Part shown: positions 16,604 through 24,207 of the stretch, piece after piece | Layout of the letters: every line of letters starts with the position of its first letter | Numbering within the stretch: the first letter of the stretch is position 1 | Source of the DNA: CANLBN01 sp050298695 | GTDB taxonomy: Bacteria; Pseudomonadota; Gammaproteobacteria; Pseudomonadales; Cellvibrionaceae | Direction of reading: 5' to 3' | Assembly: GCA_050298695.1 (NCBI GenBank) | Contig: JBNKUQ010000009.1 | Span: forward strand, 1-55,193 | Length of the DNA stretch: 55,193 nucleotides | Position numbers and translations under genes: made by a program | Notes under the pieces: generated by a model | What the model was told of the DNA's origin: nothing | The model's database searches: none | What the model saw: the letters and a program-made list of their open reading frames with translations, nothing else

Positions 16604-17980
16604 TCACATCTTGGACCCGACCAGTTTTGCTGGATCTAGTAATTCCTCCAGCGCCTCTCGAGAAAGTTCTGTATTTTCTAATGCAATATCAATAATGGGT
16701 CGCTTTTGCTGGTAGGCTTGTTTTGCAATAGTGGCCGCTAACTCATAACCAATAATAGGGTTTAATACCGTCACTAAAATAGGATTGCGTTGTAAATCTG
16801 AGCGAAGTTTTTCTCTATTCACGGTAAAGCTTGCGATTGCTTTATCGGCCAAGCTAATAGCTGAGTCGCTAAGTAAATGTATAGACTCCAGTATTTTAGT
16901 GGCAATCAATGGCAACATAACGTTAAGTTCAAAGTTCCCAGACTGTCCGCAAAGGGTAATGGTGGTATCGTTGCCGATAGCTTGAGTGGCCGCCATCACA
17001 ACGGCTTCTGGTATGACCGGATTCACTTTTCCAGGCATGATAGATGATCCCGGTTGTAGCCCCTCTAATTCAATTTCGCTGAGACCCGTTAGCGGTCCCG
17101 AATTCATCCAACGCAAGTCATTGCTGATTTTGATCAAGGCGACTGCAAGCGTTTTAAGTTGTCCAGAAAGTCCAACGACCGTATCTTGAGAGCCAATATG
17201 TGTAAAAAAAGAATGCGGGGATTTAAAGCTTTTTTTTAGTAATTTATTGAGCTGCTTGTTAAAGATGTTAGCAAATTGGGGGTGGGCATTAACACCGGTT
17301 CCCACGGCCGTCCCGCCCTGCGCTAAGGTTTGTATGCTAGGTAATAAAACTTCTATATGTTGTTGAATTAATTCGATTTGTTCTGCCCATGTGGCAACAC
17401 TTTGTTCCATGCTCACTGGCATGGCATCCATTAAGTGTGTACGACCGGTTTTGATTTCACCACGCAAACTCAATGCTTTTTGACGAGTGATGTTAATAAA
17501 GTGCTTCAGGGCCGGTAATAGGTGATCCGTCAGTGCTAGAGTCGCGCTGATGTGAATCGTACTTGGAATGACATCATTACTACTTTGACCATAGTTCACA
17601 TGATCATTGGCGTTAACGGATAAATTAGAAATCTTGCTGGCAAGGCGAGCAATGACTTCATTGGCATTCATATTGGTGCTCGTGCCAGAACCGGTTTGAT
17701 AAATATTTACAGGAAAGTGTTGCATCAATGATGCATCGCTAAGTAATTGATCGCAGGCTTGTGTAATGGATTTTGCAATATTATTATCAATACATTTGAG
17801 TTGCTGATTAGTAATGGCAGCGATTTTCTTAACCATGATCAGTGTACGAATAAAACTTTCAGGGAGAGGACTTGGCTGGATTGTAAAATTGTCCAAGGCT
17901 CTTTGTGTTTGTGCGCCATAGAGAGCGGTCTCTGGAACCGCAAGCTCGCCAAGACTATCGCGTTCTATTCGGGTCTTCAT
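16604..17980 (-). CDS. fumC: Class II fumarate hydratase
   Basis: A 458-residue lyase of the fumarase/aspartase superfamily. It carries TGSGTSTNMNANEV near residue 95, GRTHLMDAMP near 180 and the superfamily signature GSSIMPGKVNP at about 312-322, which holds the catalytic Ser loop. It interconverts fumarate and malate in the TCA cycle without an iron-sulfur cluster. Aspartase is less likely from the overall match, but the two families share these motifs. It converges on plsC and diverges from the asparaginase gene. Confidence 0.93.
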   Translation of the reverse strand: MKTRIERDSLGELAVPETALYGAQTQRALDNFTIQPSPLPESFIRTLIMVKKIAAITNQQLKCIDNNIAKSITQACDQLLSDASLMQHFPVNIYQTGSGTSTNMNANEVIARLASKISNLSVNANDHVNYGQSSNDVIPSTIHISATLALTDHLLPALKHFINITRQKALSLRGEIKTGRTHLMDAMPVSMEQSVATWAEQIELIQQHIEVLLPSIQTLAQGGTAVGTGVNAHPQFANIFNKQLNKLLKKSFKSPHSFFTHIGSQDTVVGLSGQLKTLAVALIKISNDLRWMNSGPLTGLSEIELEGLQPGSSIMPGKVNPVIPEAVVMAATQAIGNDTTITLCGQSGNFELNVMLPLIATKILESIHLLSDSAISLADKAIASFTVNREKLRSDLQRNPILVTVLNPIIGYELAATIAKQAYQQKRPIIDIALENTELSREALEELLDPAKLVGSKM

Positions 17981-18051
17981 GTAGACTCTCCTGCAAAATT
18001 AAACCTAGGATCATCTAGGCTGAAGCAACTATGATACGCTTTTATTAACTT

Positions 18052-18086
18052 GACAATAATTTAGTTTCCATAACTAAATTATTGTC
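18052..18086. promoter_or_regulatory. Perfect 15-bp palindrome between fumC and the asparaginase gene
   Basis: GACAATAATTTAGTT (18052-18066) is exactly complementary to 18072-18086 with a five-base spacer. It lies between two divergent start codons, so an operator or a transcript hairpin is possible. A second small inverted repeat GTGGTAC/GTACCAC (18137-18155) lies closer to the asparaginase gene. Confidence 0.45.
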
Positions 18087-18190
18087 GCCCATTAAAATCT
18101 AGCGGCTTTACGTGGAAACCCTCGTTATCGCCGACGGTGGTACGCCCAGTACCACATTAACCCATAAAATAACAATCATTGAGGTTTACT

Positions 18191-18676
18191 ATGCTTTCTA
18201 TTTTCTGTACGGGTGGTACGTTCGATAAGATTTATTTTGACGCCAAGAGCGAGTTTTCCATTGGTGACCCCCAAGTAGAGCCCTTACTTAAAGAAGCCAA
18301 TATTTCTATTGATTACCGTATCGAGTCCATTTTAAAAAAAGATAGTTTGGATATTACCGATGAAGATCGAGCCACTATTGTTAATAAGGTTCTTGCAAGT
18401 CACGATCAAAAGGTAGTGATTACCCATGGTACAGATGGCATGGTTGCCACAGCAAAAGCCATTGCTGATGCGGGCAATGGCGATAAAACCATTGTCTTAG
18501 TAGGGGCAATGCAACCTGCGCGTATGCGCTATAGCGATGCCCCCTTTAATTTAGGTTTTGCTATTGCTAGCGTACAGTTATTGTCGGCAGGTATCTATAT
18601 TGCGATGAATGGTCAAGTTTTCCCCTACGATAAGGTTGTCAAAAACGTAGCAAAAGCCCGTTTTGAGTCTTTGTAG
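18191..18676 (+). CDS. Short asparaginase-domain protein
   Basis: A 161-residue cytoplasmic protein equal to the N-terminal catalytic domain of type I/II asparaginases. The two Thr motifs are present: FCTGGTFDK (near residue 7) and THGTDGM (near 80), where Thr, Asp and a nearby Lys build the active site. Full asparaginases are about 330 residues; a separate family of 160-170-residue proteins of this kind exists in Pseudomonas relatives, so this is probably not a truncation. ATG at 18191 is chosen because TTGAGG precedes it; TTG at 18179 would itself be the ribosome site. Confidence 0.85.
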   Translation: MLSIFCTGGTFDKIYFDAKSEFSIGDPQVEPLLKEANISIDYRIESILKKDSLDITDEDRATIVNKVLASHDQKVVITHGTDGMVATAKAIADAGNGDKTIVLVGAMQPARMRYSDAPFNLGFAIASVQLLSAGIYIAMNGQVFPYDKVVKNVAKARFESL

Positions 18677-18794
18677 CCCATCCGTAAAGCCTCTGGTTTA
18701 TAACTAAGGTGTTTATTTGCTTTATTTTTGTTCGCTATAAAATATTAAAAAATAAAAATAGTTCAAAAATTAGTATCTATACTTTAGTCGTTAT

Positions 18795-18891
18795 GGCTAC
18801 CTCTAAAAATTAGAATTTTTGTTCATTGGTAACGCGACCGCGCACGCTCAAACGCCACCAATGGACAAAAAGGCAATTTTTAAAGGTGCCC
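18795..18891. repeat. MITE-like palindromic element, copy 1
   Basis: The 97-bp element has ends GGCTACCTCTAAAAATT and, inverted, GGGCACCTTTAAAAATT, and the pairing continues inward (TTCATTGGT against TCCATTGGT). It is flanked by TTAT at 18791-18794 and 18892-18895, as expected for a target-site duplication. No gene is inside. Confidence 0.65.
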
Positions 18892-18934
18892 TTATGTAAA
18901 TTAGTCAAGTTAATAGAAGTAGAAGGGGAGAATA

Positions 18935-19219
18935 GTGAGCCACTCTTTTAACGTTGTAGAGCCTGAAGACTTTATGAAGATTGGTGGCGGCAAGCCTAGC
19001 CACCTACAAATAGAAGAAGCCTTGATTAAGATGGGAGGTGGTGGTCGCAATGGCACCGCATTTAAAAAGGAGATTTTAAAAATGGCGGGTTGGAATGGAG
19101 GAGCGCTGACCACTTATGCCTCTCGCGCCAAAGTGGCTGCGCAGGCCTTTAATAAGATACGGGAAACCTTGGAACGTGCTTCAACACCAGACGAGCTTAA
19201 ATCCCAATTGAATTATTAG
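18935..19219 (+). CDS. Small conserved hypothetical protein, 94 aa
   Basis: A soluble basic protein starting with GTG at 18935 behind AGGGGAG. It contains Gly-rich turns (KIGGGKPS and KMGGGGRNG) between short helices and no Cys. The helices in the second half could bind nucleic acid, but no known fold is recognised. It sits alone downstream of a MITE-like element, convergent with gloA. Confidence 0.6.
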   Translation: MSHSFNVVEPEDFMKIGGGKPSHLQIEEALIKMGGGGRNGTAFKKEILKMAGWNGGALTTYASRAKVAAQAFNKIRETLERASTPDELKSQLNY

Positions 19220-19242
19220 GCGATCAAATACAGTCGGACTTC

Positions 19243-19683
19243 TTACCAAGTTCCTATATTTTCCATCGATATCCACGGCTCTTGGGGTTCCAGGGCCTCT
19301 CCTTTTTGTAATAATTCAATCGAGATATTATCTGGAGAGCGGATAAAAGCCATATGTCCATCCCGGGGAGGGCGGTTGATGATAACGCCTTTTGTCATAA
19401 GCGATTGGCAAAAAGCATAAATATCGTCCACTCGATAGGCTAGATGGCCAAAATTACGTCCACTGGCGTATTCGGCTAGATCCCAGTTATAGGTGAGTTC
19501 TATTAGCGGAGCCTTATCTTCTTTAGCCCGCTCTAAATCTTCTGGAGCAGCTAAGAATACTAAGGTAAAGCGTCCCTTTTCATTGTCGTAGCGGCGAGTT
19601 TCTATTAAGCCTAGCTTTTCACAATAGAAATTTAGCGATGCTTCTAAGTTTGTAACCCGAATCATTGTATGTAAATACTGCAT
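19243..19683 (-). CDS. gloA: Lactoylglutathione lyase (glyoxalase I)
   Basis: A 146-residue cytoplasmic VOC-fold enzyme. His5 (QYLHTMIRV), Glu near 72 (PLIELTYNW), His near 90 (NFGHLAYRV) and Glu near 124 (ISIELLQKG) are the four metal ligands. It converts the hemithioacetal of methylglyoxal and glutathione into lactoylglutathione. Length and motifs agree with the family. A solo palindrome of the MITE-like family lies about 160 bases upstream. Confidence 0.92.
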   Translation of the reverse strand: MQYLHTMIRVTNLEASLNFYCEKLGLIETRRYDNEKGRFTLVFLAAPEDLERAKEDKAPLIELTYNWDLAEYASGRNFGHLAYRVDDIYAFCQSLMTKGVIINRPPRDGHMAFIRSPDNISIELLQKGEALEPQEPWISMENIGTW

Positions 19684-19845
19684 TCCACCTCCATCAAAAT
19701 GGTTTTAGCTGTTGTATTAATTCGTCATATCATACGATAGTGCCGTGAGACTGTATCAGCTCTAGATTAGTTCTATGAGGCACACTACCTAGACAAGAAA
19801 AGGTCATATCGATATGATCCTCTCGCTCACGCAAAACCACCTTAC

Positions 19846-19881
19846 GGGCACCTCTAAAAATTCTAATTTTTAGAGGTGCCC
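19846..19881. repeat. MITE-like element, minimal copy 2 (hairpin only)
   Basis: A 36-bp perfect inverted repeat made of two 17-bp arms (GGGCACCTCTAAAAATT) around two bases. It is flanked by TTAC on both sides (19842-19845 and 19882-19885). It lies 33 bases before the next gene and would form a very stable hairpin in the leader. The perfect palindrome CATATCGATATG lies about 30 bases further upstream. Confidence 0.65.
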
Positions 19882-19913
19882 TTACGCAACATTACTCTAC
19901 AGGAGAATAAAGG

Positions 19914-20489
19914 ATGTTAACTAAAGCACTCATTCGTTTAAGTCAGTTTCTACTTGTCACTAGTGTATTAGGACTCAGTGCTCTATCGGTGCAAGCAGCG
20001 ATATTGCCAGAAAAAATAGAGCCTAAAGAGGGTCAAACTTACTACACTCGTTACAACTTTATGTTCGAAAAGGGCCGTCATGTAACCACGAACTACTGGC
20101 GTGGTGAATTAGTTCCTTTCAATACTAAAGTGACATTAGTGTCGCTTGGCGGTAAAAAAATGGTACTCGATATGGATGGTGTAGAAGTAACCATTCTCAA
20201 TGTGCAAAAACATACGCAACGCAGTATCGAAGATATCGCATCAGAATTACTCGCACCCAAAAAAATATCCTTAAAAGGTATTTCTTCAGAACTACAAAAT
20301 GATATGCAAGCCGGCAATATGCGCCTGGGCATGACGAAAGAGCAAGTTATAATGACTCGCGGCTATCCACCTCGCCATAAAACTTCATCAACAAAAGCTA
20401 ATACGTGGACTTATTGGAGTAGTAAATTTGTACAGCGGTCATTAGTTTTTCAAGGCGACAAACTAGTTCGTGGTCGCGGATTGTATTAA
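19914..20489 (+). CDS. Secreted BamE/SmpA-like hypothetical protein
   Basis: A 191-residue protein with a signal peptide (hydrophobic stretch about 10-26, cleavage near VQAA). The C-terminal part (about 138-190) has MRLGMTKEQVIMTRGYPP and then TWTYWSSKFVQRSLVFQGDKLV, the pattern of BamE/SmpA-like domains. There is no lipobox Cys, so it is a soluble periplasmic protein rather than BamE itself. The residues in between form a beta-rich region of unknown function. The start is supported by AGGAGAATAAAGG. Confidence 0.7.
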   Translation: MLTKALIRLSQFLLVTSVLGLSALSVQAAILPEKIEPKEGQTYYTRYNFMFEKGRHVTTNYWRGELVPFNTKVTLVSLGGKKMVLDMDGVEVTILNVQKHTQRSIEDIASELLAPKKISLKGISSELQNDMQAGNMRLGMTKEQVIMTRGYPPRHKTSSTKANTWTYWSSKFVQRSLVFQGDKLVRGRGLY

Positions 20490-20517
20490 GGGTTTAACTT
20501 GTAATTATTGATAATTC

Positions 20518-20559
20518 TTATCTCCCCAACCTATATTTTATTTCAGAGAGGGGAGATAA
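20518..20559 (+). terminator. Probable Rho-independent terminator
   Basis: TTATCTCCCC (20518-20527) pairs perfectly with GGGGAGATAA (20550-20559) around a 22-base loop, 29 bases after the stop of the BamE-like gene. Only a weak T-rich tail follows. The convergent toxin-immunity unit begins beyond it, so it could act in both directions. Confidence 0.5.
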
Positions 20560-20648
20560 AAATCTACTTAGTCCAATAATAGTTATTGAAGCGATATCAA
20601 CCAATTTCGCTGTCATCTATCGATAAACAGTATTTTATTACGGTCGAG

Positions 20649-21134
20649 TTAACGTCCACGAAAAAAGCCATGTTCTTTACGAAAGGCTATCCACTCTTGC
20701 CATTTTTCTAAGTCCTCACCAAAATCCTCGAAGGCAATGTCGGTTAATTCAGTGAGCATCTGTTGATAGGTCATAACTCGTGTCATAGGTTCAGGTAAGT
20801 ATTGACCATCCTCATAATAATAAATGTTCCAAGCTAGGGGATAAGTTTTTGTATAGCGATCAGGATTATGTTGATTTTGTTCAAGGCATTCAACGATCGC
20901 TTTTGCTAATTCAAAACCGCCTGCTCCCCAAAGTTCTCTGGCACGAGAGCTGTATTTACACCACTCTTTTTGTGATTCTTCATCGTCGCTAAATTCAAGG
21001 TCATTTATGTGAAATAAACCTTCTGTCCTTCCCATTTCTTCAAAAAGCTTTTCGCGTAATACCTTGGCTTTTTCTTCTTGGTATTGCATATAGTCAACCT
21101 GACTTTCGTATTTTTTAAGCGCTAAATCATTCAT
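20649..21134 (-). CDS. Putative immunity protein for the adjacent toxin
   Basis: A 161-residue soluble, acidic protein rich in Glu, Trp and Tyr with no signal peptide. Its ATG overlaps the stop of the upstream metallopeptidase gene by one base (TAATG), so the two are translated together. A small acidic protein directly downstream of a large multidomain protein with a C-terminal enzyme domain is the usual layout of polymorphic toxin and immunity pairs. No known immunity family is recognised, so the role is inferred from context. Confidence 0.65.
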   Translation of the reverse strand: MNDLALKKYESQVDYMQYQEEKAKVLREKLFEEMGRTEGLFHINDLEFSDDEESQKEWCKYSSRARELWGAGGFELAKAIVECLEQNQHNPDRYTKTYPLAWNIYYYEDGQYLPEPMTRVMTYQQMLTELTDIAFEDFGEDLEKWQEWIAFRKEHGFFRGR

Positions 21135-23377
21135 TACTTTTGTCCCAGTTGTTTAGTTGATTTTGCTATATATTCATTTGATTCTTTTATCGCTTGATTC
21201 AGCATGGCTTCAAACTCATCGGCTTTATCGGCATTTCCATAGCGACGTTCTTGGGCAATGCGAGATTCTGCGATACGTCGCATATAGTTTTGTGCTGCCG
21301 TTTCAACAAGCACTTCCTCTTGGTTATATTTAATAACATCACCCATATTATCTACAATCTCCTCCAATGTTTTTCCGGCCTTTATCTGTCGCTCAAATTC
21401 CAAGGCATGTCCCACCTCGTGCATGGCTTCTGTTATCGCTCGAAACTCATTATATTCTGTAAAAAATGCATTGTTGTCTAAAGGAGAGCCAATATCTTTT
21501 CGGATGGCTATTACCTTTGTTCTTGGGTTAAATGAGCTGGTAATAGGCCTTCCATCCCGAGTAGGTTTTGTTCTTATAACAATTTTCGACACTAGCTTGC
21601 TTAAACGTTTGGCGCTAACATCCATCCGTTTAGCAGCTTCTTCCACTAAGCGCTGTGCATCTGCCTGGGTTTTAATGCCACCGCGTATGGAGACTAAACC
21701 GGCATCGCCACGCCCTAGTTTACGAGCGCGTTCTCTCACTTCGATAAAATCATCGGCAATAAAACGCAGACGCAATCTGGTGACGCTTTCCCATACGGGA
21801 GCAACGAAGCGGCCGATGCCGGTGATATTGAAGATGGTGCGCGCCGAGGGGAGGGTGGCGAAGCTAACGGTGAACTTGCCGAACTTAGCATTTTTAACAC
21901 CCGTGATAGCCGTTTTGGCATTAACCATTATTTGATTTTTAAGTACGGTATGAAATGCAGAACGCCCTGTGGTAAACGCAATTTCCCTTGCGGCTTTAGG
22001 CAAGACGGCGACAATCCCTGAGCCACCTAAACTGAGGCCAAGGATGGCAAAACTCCAGTATTTATCGAAGCTGGCGTGGTCGTCCTCTGTAATGTAGCCA
22101 AATTGAGTTGCCATGGCTTTGACACTATCACCCAACCAGCCGGTGGTATGCTCACTTTGTTCTGGTGTCGAGAGCATGTCGATACCCTGTGTGAAGGCAT
22201 CCAGCCCGGCTACGGTAAGAGCAACACCGGCGACAGTGCCGGCACCGTAGGTGACTGAACCTGTTGGAACCAAACAAATACCACTCACGACTTCAATGCT
22301 GCCAAAGACCAGATTTAAGCTGCCCCAGATGATGCGGGAGCTGAAGCTATCGGTAAATTCTTCGTCGCTTGTTGCACCCTGCATATCATTGCGAACCATC
22401 CAGTCGCCCATCACGGCATTGAGCCATTTCGCACCTTCTTTATTGGTTGGTGAGTAGCTAACTAGATCTGGATCGTCGATGCCAAAGAACCAGTTAAGGT
22501 TATCAATATTTTTGTTGATGCGTGAGCTGAGGGTGATGGTTTTATCGGTGATGTTCCAGTGACGAATGTTATCGAGTCGAGAGTTAAGTTTGTCTCGTTG
22601 TGGGCGCTGTGCTTGTTCTAGCTGTTCTATATCGCCCATAAACGCGGTTTCTAGTTCTTGTCTCTTTTTATAGTATTCACGCTGGGTTCGCTCTAGTTCA
22701 TCAATAAGTTGCAGTGAGCTATGATGTATTCGCTTTGCTTCGAGGTAGTTAATACGCTCTCGTAATTCTTTTAATTCACGTTTACGTTCTTTGTCGTAAC
22801 TTTCTGCTTGCTGGCGTTCTTGTTGATCAAGCTCCATATCAAGTGCTTGTAATTCCGCTTTGATGCGTTGCTCTTCTTCTATCGGGTTTTCTATCCAATC
22901 AATGGTAAAGCCGTTTGTTTCTACCAAGCTTGCCAGTAGCTGCGCACGCTCGGGGTAGTAGAGGGCAAAGTTGTCGAGGAGGCCGGACAGGGTGATGGGG
23001 GCAGCATCGAGAATAGGGGGAAATAGCTCATCTGACAGGGGTATATCGTCGATAGAGGCTATATTCAGGCCTAAGCTGGTATCGAGCGTTGAACCGATAA
23101 ACTCTTTATCTAGCTCAATATTGTCTAGCCCGTGGGGAATAAAAAAGCCTTCCGTCAGTTTGAGTGGCTCTGGAATCTCTTCATCGAGAGCGTCATCCTC
23201 TACCTCTGCATCAGGGTCCCACGGTTCCACTCCCTCTGGATAATAAAAAACGGGTTCGTTGGATTTCATTGCTGGCGTGCAGGTGCCATCCGCATGAGTC
23301 AGCGCTGGAATAACGCCAGTCTGATTGGGGAAGAGAATATTGGGGAGGTTAGTATTTTTAGGACTTGCTTTGGCCAT
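21134..23377 (-). CDS. Large putative toxin with C-terminal HEVGH metallopeptidase domain
   Basis: A 747-residue protein without a signal peptide. Residues 1-160 are acidic and Pro-rich, 165-270 form a strongly charged coiled coil, 348-396 and about 435-458 are Gly/Ala-rich hydrophobic segments that could enter a membrane, and the C-terminal 200 residues form an enzyme-like domain. There the zinc motif HEVGH is at 653-657, with a possible third ligand Glu in EEVLVETAAQ (687-692), and RPITSSFNPRTKVIAI precedes it. The layout (delivery region, membrane region, C-terminal enzyme, downstream small acidic protein) fits a secreted effector, for example of a type VI system, but no PAAR, VgrG or secretion gene is in the window. 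Confidence 0.75.
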   Translation of the reverse strand: MAKASPKNTNLPNILFPNQTGVIPALTHADGTCTPAMKSNEPVFYYPEGVEPWDPDAEVEDDALDEEIPEPLKLTEGFFIPHGLDNIELDKEFIGSTLDTSLGLNIASIDDIPLSDELFPPILDAAPITLSGLLDNFALYYPERAQLLASLVETNGFTIDWIENPIEEEQRIKAELQALDMELDQQERQQAESYDKERKRELKELRERINYLEAKRIHHSSLQLIDELERTQREYYKKRQELETAFMGDIEQLEQAQRPQRDKLNSRLDNIRHWNITDKTITLSSRINKNIDNLNWFFGIDDPDLVSYSPTNKEGAKWLNAVMGDWMVRNDMQGATSDEEFTDSFSSRIIWGSLNLVFGSIEVVSGICLVPTGSVTYGAGTVAGVALTVAGLDAFTQGIDMLSTPEQSEHTTGWLGDSVKAMATQFGYITEDDHASFDKYWSFAILGLSLGGSGIVAVLPKAAREIAFTTGRSAFHTVLKNQIMVNAKTAITGVKNAKFGKFTVSFATLPSARTIFNITGIGRFVAPVWESVTRLRLRFIADDFIEVRERARKLGRGDAGLVSIRGGIKTQADAQRLVEEAAKRMDVSAKRLSKLVSKIVIRTKPTRDGRPITSSFNPRTKVIAIRKDIGSPLDNNAFFTEYNEFRAITEAMHEVGHALEFERQIKAGKTLEEIVDNMGDVIKYNQEEVLVETAAQNYMRRIAESRIAQERRYGNADKADEFEAMLNQAIKESNEYIAKSTKQLGQK

Positions 23378-23534
23378 AGATTTATATGTCCTTATTTTTG
23401 GTAAATCATGGTTTAGAAGACATGCTTACTAACGGGAGAACGAGATAGTAGAGTCATTCATTAGCGGTGAATGGGTATTAGAATGAATTCAAATGTTGCT
23501 AATTCTTAAAAAGTATCATGACTGTGTCGGTGGT

Positions 23535-24092
23535 TTAGCTTGTTAGCTCTTCGATAAAGGTATTTTTTAAATCTACATAATTTTTTGAAGAATAAAGAAA
23601 AAAATCTTTCTCCGCTTCTTTGAGTAGTCGTATTTCTTTAAAAGGACTTCCCATATACATATAACCGCTTTTTAATACCTTTCCGGGAGGAACCAGTGTT
23701 CCCGCGCCGATAACGACATCATCTTCAACAACCGCACCATCTAAAATGGTTGAACCAATACCTATCAGTACGCGATTACCGATTGTGCAGCCATGTAAAT
23801 TAACCGAGTGTCCGATGGTGACATCATTGCCGATAATCAGCGGCCAACCTTCCGGTGTAAATTTTCCCGCATGGGTAATATGTAAAACCGAACCATCCTG
23901 AACACTCGTGCGAGCACCAATACGAATACGATGCATATCGCCACGAATAACGGCACAGGGCCACACGGAGCTATCGTCGCCTAGTTCAACATCGCCAATG
24001 ACTACAGCAGAGGGATCAACAAAGACCTTATTGCCTAGTTTGGGGGTCATGCCTTGATAGCTCCTAATGGCTGAAGGTCTTGCATCTGACAT
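23535..24092 (-). CDS. Gamma-class carbonic anhydrase family protein (YrdA-like)
   Basis: A 185-residue left-handed beta-helix protein built from hexapeptide repeats (VIGDVELGDDSSVWPCAVIRGD and following turns). The metal-ligand His residues occur in HITHAG near residue 75 and GHSVNLHGC near 95. Relatives bind zinc as trimers, and many, including YrdA, have weak or no carbonic anhydrase activity. It is divergent from prlC, about 115 bases apart. Confidence 0.88.
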   Translation of the reverse strand: MSDARPSAIRSYQGMTPKLGNKVFVDPSAVVIGDVELGDDSSVWPCAVIRGDMHRIRIGARTSVQDGSVLHITHAGKFTPEGWPLIIGNDVTIGHSVNLHGCTIGNRVLIGIGSTILDGAVVEDDVVIGAGTLVPPGKVLKSGYMYMGSPFKEIRLLKEAEKDFFLYSSKNYVDLKNTFIEELTS

Positions 24093-24207
24093 AGGATAGG
24101 CTCCACTGCTATACTGTGATTCTTTGCTGTTTTTGAATTATCTATAACGTTCTAGATGAAAATTAGAATTCCAACATTATCCTCGCACCTTAATTGAAAA
24201 GAAAGCT

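Noticed and set aside
18191..18676. Truncated asparaginase pseudogene
   Set aside because: Both catalytic Thr motifs are intact and a family of similar short proteins exists in relatives, so the length alone does not show damage.
22971..23243. Long open frames opposite the toxin gene
   Set aside because: They mirror the acidic coding strand and have Ser/Arg-rich composition typical for shadow frames.
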